DNA from: Cycas panzhihuaensis
Lineage: Eukaryota > Cycadophyta
Direction: 5' to 3'
Length of the DNA: 64,000 nucleotides
Assembly: GCA_023213395.1 (NCBI GenBank)
Contig: CM041465.1
Span: 124,069,741 to 124,133,740, forward strand
The first letter of the stretch is position 1. Each line of letters opens with the position of its first letter. Made by a program: the position numbers and the translations under genes. The notes beneath the pieces are model-generated. The model was not told the origin of the DNA. It saw only the letters and a list, made by a program, of their open reading frames with translations, and ran no database searches. Below, piece after piece: positions 55,167 to 64,000 of the stretch.

Positions 55167-55690
55167 TGTTGAGAATGGGGCATTAAACCTATGGCCTTTA
55201 GGATCTAAAAGAGAGAAAAGATTGCTATGAGAATGAAGTTGACTAGTATCTAATCAAGCTAGCATGGAGATGAGCACTGTGAGTAAACATAAGCATGAGG
55301 ACACAAAATATGGAAGAGAAGGAATTGATCCAACTCTAAATAAATAAGAAGCTTATATTAACCAAGAATAGTAGCATAACACTATAACACTCACTGTTAT
55401 AAAATACATGAAGAATGGTCTCAATATATAGAGACTCAGGAGTGTTGCATGTGACGAATGTCAAACATGCAAGCATAGTTAGTTGCATGTGAGACAAGTG
55501 TCCCTTAAAGCTCTTTTATAAGCGTAAGTGTAGGAGGGTACATTAACCCTCAAGTTACAATATTGTGCAACTAGAAATAAAGTGGGTGTGTACTTTATCA
55601 TTTTAAGTGATGTCACACTAACATAAAGTACATTAATAAAACATTATAAAGTACATCACTTTAACATTTAAACATAAAGGTTTATCAACA
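55167..55690 (-). repeat. CopE 5' LTR
   Basis: TGTTGAGAATGG at the left and TTTATCAACA at the right. The right end carries two extra bases (TC) relative to the 3' LTR. Confidence 0.93.
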
Positions 55691-55696
55691 TGTTAT

Positions 55697-56231
55697 TGTT
55701 AGAATGGGCCAAATGGCCTCATAGGTCCAAGATCATAACAAAAGACAAAAGCATACATGCATTAAGCATAAACACAGAGAGAAAGAGGAGCAAGACTAAG
55801 ATACCAAGTATGTGGTGTTGGAATTGGTCCAACCACCAAAGAATGCTCAGCTTGATTAGCAAACTAACAAAATAACAAAGTAGCTCCAACTCTTAATGAG
55901 AAACAATGAAGAGAGGCCTCATTAAATAGAGGGAGGTGAGAGGCCAAAGGCTATTGCATGATTGACAAGTGTCAATCATGCAATGCATGCTTGCATGAAG
56001 GACAAGTGTCCATTGGGAGCTCTAGTGAGCAAAAGTGCAAGGGGGTCATTTAACCCTCAAGTGAAAACGTTATGTCACTAGACATTAAGTGGGTGTGTAC
56101 TTTATCACTTAAGTGATAAAGTCACCCCTAAAGTACAAAAGTGCACGTAATACATTAAAGTGCACATAATACATAAACATAAAGTACATAAAGCTTAACA
56201 TGTAAACATAAGGTAAACATAAGGTTTAACA
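55697..56231 (-). repeat. CopF 3' LTR
   Basis: TGTTAGAATGGG...GGTTTAACA. Contains two copies of an aaagtgcacataatacatt unit near 56140-56180; the 5' LTR has three, which accounts for most of the length difference. Confidence 0.93.
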
Positions 56232-56241
56232 CCCCCCCCTT
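56232..56241 (-). promoter_or_regulatory. CopF polypurine tract
   Basis: On the minus strand AGGGGGGGG directly abuts the LTR start TGTTAAACC. Confidence 0.85.
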
Positions 56242-57043
56242 ATTGTTGTTAAGTCGGACCCCTAGACCATCTCTAAATTTTACAAATTTCTCTCTACCAA
56301 GTGGCTTGGTAAAGATGTCTGCTGCTCTGTTGGTCGATACTGAAGATTGATCTCACCACTGTGTACATACTCTCTAATGAAATGGTGATGAACTTCAATA
56401 TGCTTGGTCCGTGCATGAAAGACGAGATTCTTAGTTAGCTTGAGCACACTCTGATTGTCACAATGAATGTTGGTAAGCTGATCCTGCTCAAGTCCAAGTT
56501 CCCCAAGAATCCGTCATAGCCAGATAGCCTCAGTCGCTACCGATCGCAATTTTGTACTGCTCAGTGGAAGACAAGGTAATATTTGGTTGCTTCTTGCAAC
56601 TCCATGAAACAGCTGCTGAACCAAGGGTGAAACAGTAACCCGAGGTTGATCTCCTACTATCCTGGCATCCTTCCCAATCGTAATCGAGAACCCTTCCAAA
56701 GTGAAGTTCTCATTATGTGCATACTCAAGGCCAAGCTGTAATGTACCTTTGATGTACTTGAGTATGCATTTTGCTGCCTTCCAATGCTTCTGATTGGGTT
56801 GAGACATGAATCGAGAACAAATCCCAATCAAGAAATGAAATGTCGGACGAGTGTTGGTAAGATAGATGAGACTACCAATCAACCGCCAGAAAGAGTGGGA
56901 TCTGCGGGTTCAGCTTCCTCATTAAGAGTAAGCTTGGTTCCATTCTCCATGGGTGTAGGCGCTGTCTTGCAGTCATGCATCCTGAACCTCTGCAAGATGT
57001 CCTAAGAATATTTTGCTTGGGAGATGAAGATATAGCCTCGCTG
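56242..57043 (-). pseudogene. CopF RNase H and connection
   Basis: TPMENGTKLTL near 56945, GSLIYLTNTRPTFHFLIGIC near 56870-56815 and CILKYIKGTLQLGLEYAHNE near 56765, then a shifted frame past the RNase H core (SSTKLRSVATEAIWL near 56560, a form of LSSTEAEYVAATEA with damage). The last 270 bases match the CopE C-terminal part. At least two frameshifts. Confidence 0.88.
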
Positions 57044-57715
57044 TTACCATACCTCAAAGCCTAAAAAATAATGGAGAAGTCCAAGATCAGTCATCTCGAA
57101 ACTTCTCTTCAAATCATCCTGGAGAATCTTTATGAGCTTAGTGTCATCACCAGTGATCACTAAGTCATCTACATACAAGGCAATATAAGTGACATGGTTT
57201 TGTTCATGTTTGATGTACAAAGTAGGATTTGAAATAGATCGATGAAACCCATGTCTCAAGAAGTAGTCATCGATTTTTGAATACCATGCCCTAAGAGCTT
57301 GTTTCAAGCCATACAAAGCCTTTTTGAGGCGACACACTAGATGCTCCTTGCCTTGTTCTTTATAACCATGAGGTTGCTCCAAGTATACCTCCTCTTGAAG
57401 ATCGCCATTAAGAAATGCGCTCTTCACGTCCATCTGATAAACTGGCCATTTGCATTGTGCTGCTAAGGCCAAAAGGAGTCTGATGGTGTTCATATTCGCC
57501 ATTGGTGCAAAGGTTTCCTCATAATCAATGCCTTCCTTTTGTTTGAATCCCTTTGCCATAAGGCGTGCCTTCTGATGCTTAAGTGTACCATCAGAATGAA
57601 ATTTGGTCTTATAGACCCATTTACAATTGATTGCTTGTTTATGTGGAGGCAATTCGACCAAATCCCATGTGCCATTCTTGTGAATAGAATAGATCTCCTC
57701 ATCCATGGCAACTTT
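57044..57715 (-). CDS. CopF reverse transcriptase, intact frame
   Basis: A 220-codon open frame covering almost the whole RT domain. From the N-terminus: MDEEIYSIHKNGTWDLVELP (residues 1-20), INCKWVYKTKFHSDGTLKHQ, IDYEETFAPMANMNTIRLLL (about 65-84), QMDVKSAFLNGDLQEEVYLE (about 95-114), ALYGLKQALRAWYSKIDDYF (about 131-150), the catalytic box ALYVDDLVITGDD (about 180-192) and SFEMTDLGLLHYFLGFEV near the end. Both catalytic aspartates are present. It is part of the pol polyprotein and has no start of its own, since the upstream frame is interrupted near 57715. It copies element RNA to DNA. The family is the common plant copia type. Confidence 0.93.
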   Translation of the reverse strand, partial: KVAMDEEIYSIHKNGTWDLVELPPHKQAINCKWVYKTKFHSDGTLKHQKARLMAKGFKQKEGIDYEETFAPMANMNTIRLLLALAAQCKWPVYQMDVKSAFLNGDLQEEVYLEQPHGYKEQGKEHLVCRLKKALYGLKQALRAWYSKIDDYFLRHGFHRSISNPTLYIKHEQNHVTYIALYVDDLVITGDDTKLIKILQDDLKRSFEMTDLGLLHYFLGFEVW

Positions 57716-59340
57716 TCAATTGTCATTTTTTGGAGCCTCCTCAAAGGTGGAAGGCTCATCAACAGAAAGCACTTCAACCATAAGTGCAAAATTTGTTTGC
57801 TGCCTATATTTCGATGGACGTTTCCCTTCAATAATGTGACCGTCCTGCACCGTTTGAGTATACCATTTAGGTAACTTTTGAAATGAAGTAGCATGAACCT
57901 CAATGTCTTCTGGTCTAAGTGATTGATCAATGTAAGATGATGTGCTAGGTTCAAGTGGAGCGAAGATGATGAAGTGGACTACAAGAAAACAGTGCGGATG
58001 AAGTACATGGTGTAGAAGATTGAGAGGAGGAAGTCCTCAACAATCTTTTTGCCTTTATCAATGGGGGTTTGGATAGATGCCACATCCAACTCTTTCTGAT
58101 CATCTTCAACAAAGATTACATCTCTTGAGAGATGCATTTTTCTTCCAACTGGATCATACAACTTGTAGGCCTTGCTATGAATGGCATATCCTACAAAGAT
58201 GCATTTGAGACTATGCTTATGTAACTTTGTCCTTTCCTGATCAGGTATGTGCATATATGCAGTGCACCCAAATGTCCTCAAATGGCTGATAGTCAATTTC
58301 TTACCAGTCCATACCTCCTCAGGTGTAATGTTGGTGACTGCTGTAGTAGGACTCTGATTGGCCACATAGGCAGCTGTATGAAATGCTTTAGCCTAGCAAG
58401 CTCGAGGAAGTCCTTTCACATGCATCATAGTTTTGGATTTATTGGCCAAAGTTCTATTCATCCTTTCGGAGACTCCATTTTGTTGAGGAGTATGAGGAAC
58501 TGTAAATTGTCTCTGAATCCCATTATCCTTGCAGTATTGGTTGAATTCATTTGAAGTGAATTCACCTCCATTATCTGTCCTTAATGTTTCAATTGAATAG
58601 CCAGATTCATTTTCTACTTCAGCTTTGAATTCTTTGAACTTAGAGAATGCTTATGATTTGTGCTTTATGAAGTAGACCCAGACTTTATGAGAAAAGTCAT
58701 CAATGAAGGAGATGTAGTACAATGCTCCTCCAAATGATTGAGTGGACATGGGTCCACATAAGTCTGAGTGAATTAACTGCAAGGGATAAGATGCACGCCA
58801 AGCTTTGTTTTTAGGGAAAGGCAAACGATGCTGAGTCCCCATTATGCAAGCTTCGCAAAGACATTTTGAACCATATATCTTCGGAAGTCCATATACCATG
58901 TTCTTGTTCATCATCTGCTTCAGATTATCTAGGCTTAAGTGACCTAGACATTGATGCCACAATTGCATTTTTGACAAAGATATAGTGACCATGGAACCGT
59001 AATAAGCGTAATCAAGTGTAATGTTATTGGCATCCAATTTGTAAAGACCTTGATCCTCATATGCAACAGCTACAATCTGGTCATTTTTGTCACTAATGAT
59101 ACATTTCCCATTCTTGAATAAAACGTTCATCTGTTGCTTGTCCAACTTGCTAACAGATAGCAAACTCTTCTCCATGGAAGGAATGAAATATGCATCACTA
59201 TTGGGAAATGTGGAGGAAGGATTTTCTGAAGAGTGGAAATGAGCTATTGTGCCTATGCCTAAAATCTCGACAGATTCATTATTTCCAAAGGTTACTGATT
59301 GACCTTTACCTTCCTTAATATTGCATAGGAGTTCTTCACT
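57716..59340 (-). pseudogene. CopF integrase and pre-integrase region
   Basis: The 232-codon open frame 59349-58651 covers TGSEELLCNIKEGKGQSVTF, FIPSMEKSLLSVSKLDKQQM, the HHCC domain (LWHQCLGHLSLDN near 58965; CLCEACIMGTQHRLPFPKNK near 58850) and core D1 (LIHSDLCGPM near 58760). After one stop, LRTDNGGEFTSNEF near 58570 gives D2 and QNGVSERMNRTLA near 58475 the catalytic E, so D-D-E is complete. The frame at 58365-57979 gives TFGCTAYMHIPDQER and KCIFVGYAIHSKAYKLYDP. A shift after about 58000 leads to the linker before RT. It would insert the DNA copy into the genome. Confidence 0.92.
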
Positions 59341-59625
59341 TCCTGTCATATGCTGTGTAGCTCCTGAATCAACAATCCAAGTGTGATCAACCTTGGATGA
59401 GTGATATGCACAAAATAGTTTGTCTTCATTGGCAAACTGATTAAAGTGGCGTTGGTTGCCACCTCTATAACCCCCCCTTCTTCTTTGACCTCCTCGATAG
59501 GCACCTCGATTTGGTCGAGGGGGATTCTGCTACTGTTCTGGCTGTTGAAATCTCTTTTGATATTGTTGCCTTGGCTGTTGTTGTCTCTGTCCTTGAGACT
59601 GTTGCTACTATCGTTGTAGATCTGC
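59341..59625 (-). pseudogene. CopF protease and basic linker
   Basis: The active site near 59385-59355 reads WIVDSGATQHM, an intact D-S-G-A. Upstream are a YRGGQRRRGGYRGG basic stretch and Q-rich sequence with two stops (59540-59620). Confidence 0.88.
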
Positions 59626-60240
59626 CTACTTCTTTCTGCAATCAGGTGCAACGTAGCCAGGTTTGCCACAATAATGACATACAACATTCGACTTTGAGGA
59701 GCCAATGTTCATGTTTCCAAATTGCTTTGTGAGTGCAGGTTTGGAGATCTGGTTGGCCTTTGACTTGGCCGTGAGATCACCTGGTGTAGATGGTTCTTCA
59801 TTGTCCTTAGCATAAACCTGTTCTTCTTGAAGCAATAAGCTTTCAAGTTCATTAAATGTCATCCTCTTAAGTGAACCATCTCGTGTGGTAGATGAAATGA
59901 AGCCGTTGTAGTCCTTTGGCAATGCTTTGGTGATGGAAGTGATGAGCTCATCCCTTGTTGCAGGACTACCTAGAGTATTCAGTTCATTACATACCTCCTT
60001 AATGGAGGAAAGGAAAGCCGACATAGGCTTGACAAACTTAACAGAATACAATTTGGCTTTCACCATCAGAATGCGAGTTTCATCTCGCCTTTCATACAAT
60101 GAGGACAAAGTGTCCCAAGATTCTTTAGAAGTTTTAGCAGAAGAAATATTTTGATCCACATGCACATCCACAATCATATGAAGAAATGCCAAAGCAATCT
60201 CGTCTTTGGCTTCCCAAGCAAAGAACGCTGCTCATAATCA
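59626..60240 (-). pseudogene. CopF gag, core and knuckle
   Basis: The 188-codon open frame at 60192-59626 gives MIVDVHVDQNISSAKTSKES, WDTLSSLYERRDETRILMVK, FVKPMSAFLSSIKEVCNELN and KALPKDYNGFISSTTRDGS, and ends with CHYCGKPGYVAPDC (His changed to Tyr). Upstream WEAKDEIALAFLH is readable to about 60228. Further toward the N-terminus the gag sequence is on the other strand (60241-60560). Confidence 0.9.
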
Positions 60241-60560
60241 ACATCATCCTCATCATCATTAACAAGTGCAGGATTGGGGATTCTCCCAGAAACATATCCC
60301 TAGAATTCATTCATTATCAAGAGGTTTTGTGTGATTCTTTTCCATTCTTGATAATTTCCTTGCTATTAATCTTATTGTGCATGCATTGAGCATGTTAATA
60401 GCGACCATGTTTCACTTGTATGCTTAAAGTTAGCAAATAACTTGGTAACTTCAAAGCTTTGTCGCTAAGTTCCACCTTCTAACGAAAACCACCATTCCGA
60501 TTTTATAAGAAGATCCAACGTTGAGTGGAGTGATGAGGGTGGAGGACTTGACTATTGAGT
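60241..60560 (+). pseudogene. CopF gag N-terminal segment, inverted
   Basis: Plus-strand bases 60375-60480 (catgcattgag, cttaaagttagcaaataac, ttggtaacttcaaagc, gtcgctaagttccaccttc) match the minus strand of CopE gag at 54510-54380 at roughly 80% identity. CopF is otherwise in the same orientation as CopE, so this piece is inverted inside CopF. Breakpoints lie near 60235 and 60500-60560. Confidence 0.7.
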
Positions 60561-62270
60561 TGGTCCAAGTTAAATGTAGCAGAGGCAAGGTTTAAACCTT
60601 TTTCGAGCCTCTCCAACCATATTTTAAATTCACTTTTAAAAAGTTTTAAAGTGAATTTTTAAGATACATTTACTTGGATAATGTACTTGGCTTTGATTAA
60701 GCTTACAATGAGAGGCTTCTTAAGAAGCAAATTTAGTACATTAAATGAGCACTTGATTAAGTGTTTTAAGTGCTTTTTGAAATCCAAGTAAGATGTTGAA
60801 GTGCTTGAGTACAAAATGTAAGTACTTTGAGAGTTTAGTACTTAGTGAAAATGAAGCAAAAACTTGATGACGATTGCAAAAGTAGGTTCGTTTTAATGCT
60901 CCAAAGTTGATGTAGAGAGAGAACCACTTGCCAAAGTGTACAAAATGTACTCCAAACACCAAGTGAACGCCAAACACCAAGTTGTTGAGACTTTAAGAAT
61001 AGTCTCAACAATCCAACAGAAAGAGTGATTTTATTAAGTACAAATATCTCAGCCTCCTTTTTGAGATTTTGAAGGCTATGGGACACCATGCAAGATGCCA
61101 AAAAATCAGCTCAAATGGTGATGAATGTCACCTTTACAATATGAACATGCTTATTAACCACTTCAATTAAGCTCTTAATGCTTTTATAGCATTTAAATGA
61201 GTGCTAAAAGAGCTTAAAAAACAAAAAATGAAGGCTGAAATCAACCTTTTTTGCAACTTCGCATCAATAGAACACCGCGCAGGGAGTCTTTATAAGTACT
61301 TAAGTCATGTAACTTCAATCTTTAAAGAGAGGAGAATGACTTGGCATAAGTCATTTAATGAATCCTCTATCCACCAAGAAGATTTTAATCCTCTTAAAGT
61401 ACTAAAAAATACTTTTATGTGTCACCTGAAAATGCTTTAGAAAGGAGAATAAATCTCATTAAAAAAAAAATTCTCAAAGCATTTAAGCTTTCAACATCTT
61501 AACATGTCTCTTTAAGACATTTTCCAAGTGAAACTGAACAGCTTAAAACCTCTCTTAAGGTAATGGACCTTAATGATTAAAAAAATCCTCTTAAAAAAAA
61601 AATCCTTTAAAAAGAAACTTTAAGAAAAGACTTATATCAAAAAAAGCATATTCTAAAGAATATGCTAGAATGCATATAAGCAAAGTCTTTAATCTAAAAT
61701 CGAATTTGATTTTCGATTTTTGATTTATATGACGTCCGTGGGGGCGGCGGCTATCCGGCTCCAGGGTTCGTGGAAGGCGAATCGAACCTTCCAATGGGCA
61801 GCAGCCCTTTCTCCATGGATTTCCCGAGGCTGCTCCCGTGGCAGGTTCTTCCGTGGACTTTCCTTCGTGCACAGGTGCAGGGACGTGGACAGTCCCGTGC
61901 AGACTCCCGTGCCGTGCGGCTCCCATCCAGTCTTCCGTGCAGAGACGTGTGTAGAGATTCCTCCGTGTGCAGACCCGTGCAGGGACGTGGACTCCTCCTT
62001 TTCATGCGCAGGTTCCGTTAGTGCAGGACAGACTCCCGTGCATCTTCCAGTGTGCACGGCTCTGTGCAGAGAAAGATTGAGGGACAAACTCCCGTGTGCA
62101 GGCCCTGTGTGGAAGCTCCTGTCAGTGCAGTCTCAGGGACAGACTTCCGTGCAGGATTTAACCAGTGCAGGCAAAAGTGTGAGAGCTAGGCTTTAACGCA
62201 GGTTCAAGGAACAGACTTCGAAGCAAGTATGTGGAACAGCAAGCTATCAATGCAAAGGGTACCAAGCCTA
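60561..62270 (-). other. CopF leader, long, with GC-rich array
   Basis: About 1.7 kb without a credible gene. 60620-61700 is AT-rich with recurrent aagtgct/agtacttt words and a perfect hairpin agcatattc-taaa-gaatatgct at 61645-61666. 61731-62170 is sharply GC-rich. Long open frames in all phases of that part (for example 61720-62196 plus and 62087-61725 minus) result from its low stop content. Confidence 0.65.
61731..62170. repeat. GC-rich degenerate minisatellite in CopF leader
   Basis: About 440 bases of CCGTGCAG-type words: gtgcagggacgtggaca near 61876, cccgtgcagactcccgtgcc near 61892, cttccgtgcagagacgtgtg near 61932, gtgcagacccgtgcagggac near 61966, cagactcccgtgcatcttcc near 62030, actcccgtgtgcaggc near 62085 and cagacttccgtgcagga near 62140. 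The unit is about 20-25 bp, diverged, in strong contrast to the AT-rich flanks. Confidence 0.75.
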
Positions 62271-62283
62271 AGCTCTGATACCA
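62271..62283 (-). promoter_or_regulatory. CopF primer binding site (tRNA-iMet)
   Basis: On the minus strand TGGTATCAGAGCT, two bases after the LTR end. Confidence 0.95.
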
Positions 62284-62285
62284 AA

Positions 62286-62842
62286 TGTTAGAAAGGGCCA
62301 AATGGCCTCATAGGTCCAAGATCATAACAAAACACAAAAGCATACATGCATTAAGCATAAACACAAAGAGAGAAAGAGGAGCAAGACTAAGATACCAAGT
62401 ATGTGGTGTTGAAATTGGTCCAACCACCAAAGAATGCTCAGCTTGATTAGCAAACTGACAGAATAACAAAGTAGCTCCAACTCTTGATGAGAAACAATGA
62501 AGAGAGGCCTCATTAAATAGAGGGAGATGAGAGGCCAAAGGCTATTGCATGATTGACAAGTGTCAATCATGCAATGCATGCTTGCATGAAGGACAAGTGT
62601 CCATTGGGAGCTCTTGTGAGCAAAAGTGCAAGGGGGTCATTTTAACCCTCAAGTGACAACGTTATGTCACTAGACATAAAGTGGGTGTGTACTTTATCAC
62701 TTAAGTGATAAAGTCACCCTTAAAGTACAAAAGTGCACATAATACATTAAAGTGCATATAATACATTAAAGTGCACATAATACATAAACATAAAGTACAT
62801 AAAGCTTAACATGTAAACATAAGGTAAACATAAGGTTTAACA
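62286..62842 (-). repeat. CopF 5' LTR
   Basis: TGTTAGAAAGGG...GGTTTAACA. Nearly identical to 55697-56231 apart from one extra 19-22 bp repeat unit and scattered changes, so CopF looks younger than CopE. Confidence 0.95.
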
Positions 62843-63260
62843 GTTACTCTATCATTATTAATGATGGATCTAGAGTTGATGCATTTCCTAAAATAACATG
62901 CAAAAAATATAATTTTTCAATCAAGTTAGCCAAGCAATACAAAGTATGACCATGATGAATTTGATTAAATATTCTAGTTACAGTAACAAGTATAACAATA
63001 AACTAGAATTTTACCATTCTTAAGATGATATATGAATTAAGACCCTATCATGCACTATTAAGTAGGCCATGGCTATGTGATATTGGAAGTTTGTTTACAA
63101 CATAGGAAGCAAGAGACAATTACACAACTGGGAAAAGGATAGTTGATGACAATACCTCTAGTGAATAAAGGTCTCTAACTCACAAAAGTTATGGATGAAG
63201 ATAATGCCTCTAACACACCTAGATCAAATGCATCCAATACCAATTTATACTATGATTATG
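62843..63260 (+). pseudogene. GypE protease, continuation after CopE and CopF
   Basis: The frame from 62848 reads YSIIINDGSRVDAFPKITC and NFSIKLAKQYKV, with D-G-S at the protease active-site position. Stops follow, then YHALLSRPWLCDIGSLFTT near 63045-63100, the ALLGRPWL motif that ends gypsy proteases. This picks up where 49809 stopped. RT is not reached or has decayed. Confidence 0.75.
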
Positions 63261-63424
63261 CCTAATAGTGTAGGAGGAATAGATTATAAAGGGACCAAAC
63301 TACCCTTAAGGGCTATAATTTGGGGTCTGCAATGTTCTGCAAGATATTGGAGAGTATTGTAGCCACAAATTGGACAAATTTAAAGCTGGTTTTATGGGAA
63401 TTCCCTAGGGAATTCACACCTTAA

Positions 63425-63572
63425 ACATAGATAGCATCCATCCATAGGGCCACCTTCTAGAGTTTCATGCAAAAAAACAAGCAATAAAAGCAAATGCTGG
63501 AAACATAGCATCCACTCACAAAGTTATCTTCTAGAGTTTCATATAGATAAACAAACAATAAAAGCAAATACT
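63425..63572 (+). repeat. Tandem duplication, 74-bp unit, two copies
   Basis: The phrases acatag-catcca, cttctagagtttcat and caataaaagcaaat occur twice at an offset of 74 bases (cttctag at 63454 and 63528). Confidence 0.85.
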
Positions 63573-63836
63573 AGAGTAGAAAGTATAATATTTACTTCTT
63601 TAAGATCAAAAGACTGAATATGACAATGATATAACACTAGCAAAATACGTACAAAAGTTGTCGAACTTCCAAAGAGTGAAAATTGAGTCTTTTGCTTCCT
63701 CTGCAAGGCAAGGCATCCTCCCAAAAGGGCTCCTTAAGGCCAAAAATATGGCAAATCCAAAAGTACAAATGATGATTCTCAACTAAGGCCAAAAACACCT
63801 ATAAATAGGAGGCCAAACTACTACTTAAATAAGTCG

Positions 63837-63950
63837 GCCAAAATAACACATATGAATTAGCTAGAATAAAGATTAAGAAGTTAGCCAAAAGAACACATAT
63901 GAATTAGCTAGAATAAAGATTAAGAAGTCAGCCAGAATAATAGATTAAGT
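63837..63950 (+). repeat. Tandem duplication, 47-bp unit, 2.4 copies
   Basis: gccaaaa-aacacatatgaa followed by ttagctagaataaag and attaagaagt occurs at 63837 and 63884, with a third partial start gccagaataa at 63931. Confidence 0.92.
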
Positions 63951-64000
63951 TTGTCTAGAATAAACTTAATAATGTGGTCGTCCAGATTCATGTTGGAAGT

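Larger units (their letters stand above)
49810..55690 (-). mobile_element. CopE: Ty1/copia element inserted in GypE
   Basis: Minus-strand copia with LTRs at 55167-55690 (5') and 49810-50332 (3'), each about 523 bp, a perfect tRNA-iMet primer site, and a G-rich polypurine tract. Domain order is gag, protease, integrase, RT, RNase H. Many stops and shifts. The flanks ACACG and TGTTA do not match, so no target duplication survives. It is related to CopF at protein level. Confidence 0.92.
55697..62842 (-). mobile_element. CopF: Ty1/copia element next to CopE
   Basis: Minus-strand copia with LTRs at 62286-62842 (5', 557 bp) and 55697-56231 (3', 535 bp). Flanks GTTAT (55692-55696) and GTTAC (62843-62847) match at 4 of 5. 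Removing it joins CopE directly to the resumed GypE protease. It is the best preserved copia here, with intact protease, integrase and RT active sites, but gag is rearranged and pol has several breaks. It carries an unusually long leader (about 1.7 kb) with a GC-rich array. Confidence 0.93.
63261..64000. other. No gene recognised; two tandem duplications
   Basis: Non-coding. Holds a 74-bp duplication at 63425-63572 and a 47-bp one at 63837-63950, listed separately. Confidence 0.5.

Noticed and set aside
49805-55695. Target site duplication for CopE
   Set aside because: The flanks ACACG and TGTTA do not match, so none is claimed.
61720-62196. 158-codon plus-strand frame and 120-codon minus-strand frame in the GC-rich part of the CopF leader
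   Set aside because: GC-rich repeat DNA has few stops in any frame; both strands are open and neither shows a domain.

Overview
This is a 64 kb stretch of plant nuclear DNA. It is AT-rich and almost entirely made of old, nested LTR retrotransposons of the Ty1/copia and Ty3/gypsy superfamilies. tRNA-Met-type primer sites (complement of TGGTATCAGAGC), the copia and gypsy domain orders and one intron-containing RCC1-family gene fragment point to a seed plant with a very large repeat-rich genome. A gymnosperm is my guess from the age, density and long spacing of the elements, but the sequence does not prove it. Nothing bacterial, organellar or CRISPR-like is present.

Layout. 1-10906: a minus-strand copia element (here CopA) is split inside its integrase by a complete but decayed plus-strand copia (CopB, 1744-8209). 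The host reading frame resumes on the far side and a near-perfect 5-bp target duplication flanks CopB. 10920-22800: a minus-strand 3' LTR with its polypurine tract (GypF), unrecognised decayed minus-strand coding traces, a plus-strand copia gag fragment with one LTR (CopC), a gag-like minus-strand trace, and long stretches with nothing I can identify. 23500-25730: an unrecognised decayed reading frame and the last two exons of an RCC1-repeat gene, minus strand. 26190-44766: a gypsy cluster. GypA is interrupted by the structurally complete GypB (27603-38176, both LTRs, perfect CTATT duplication) and then by GypC (gag-protease only, no reverse transcriptase). GypC is cut by the minus-strand LTR of GypD. 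44767-49206: a 5'-truncated plus-strand copia (CopD) with a foldback/microsatellite insertion in its reverse transcriptase. 49207-64000: a gypsy element (GypE) interrupted just before its protease active site by two related minus-strand copia elements placed almost end to end (CopE 49810-55690 and CopF 55697-62842). After CopF the gypsy protease resumes, followed by short tandem duplications.

How it works together. These are parasitic elements, each once encoding Gag, protease, integrase and reverse transcriptase/RNase H between two LTRs. All are broken by stops, frameshifts or deletions. The best preserved frames are the CopF reverse transcriptase and integrase and the GypB gag, protease and reverse transcriptase. 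The RCC1 exons are the only convincing host gene material.

Most notable is GypB. It seems to carry a second, decayed Gag-capsid-like domain in the same frame between protease and reverse transcriptase. It also has four zinc knuckles, a tandem array of palindrome-bearing repeats between integrase and an extra 3' ORF, and a polypurine tract about 70 bases away from the 3' LTR. A related element (GypD) has the same displaced tract.
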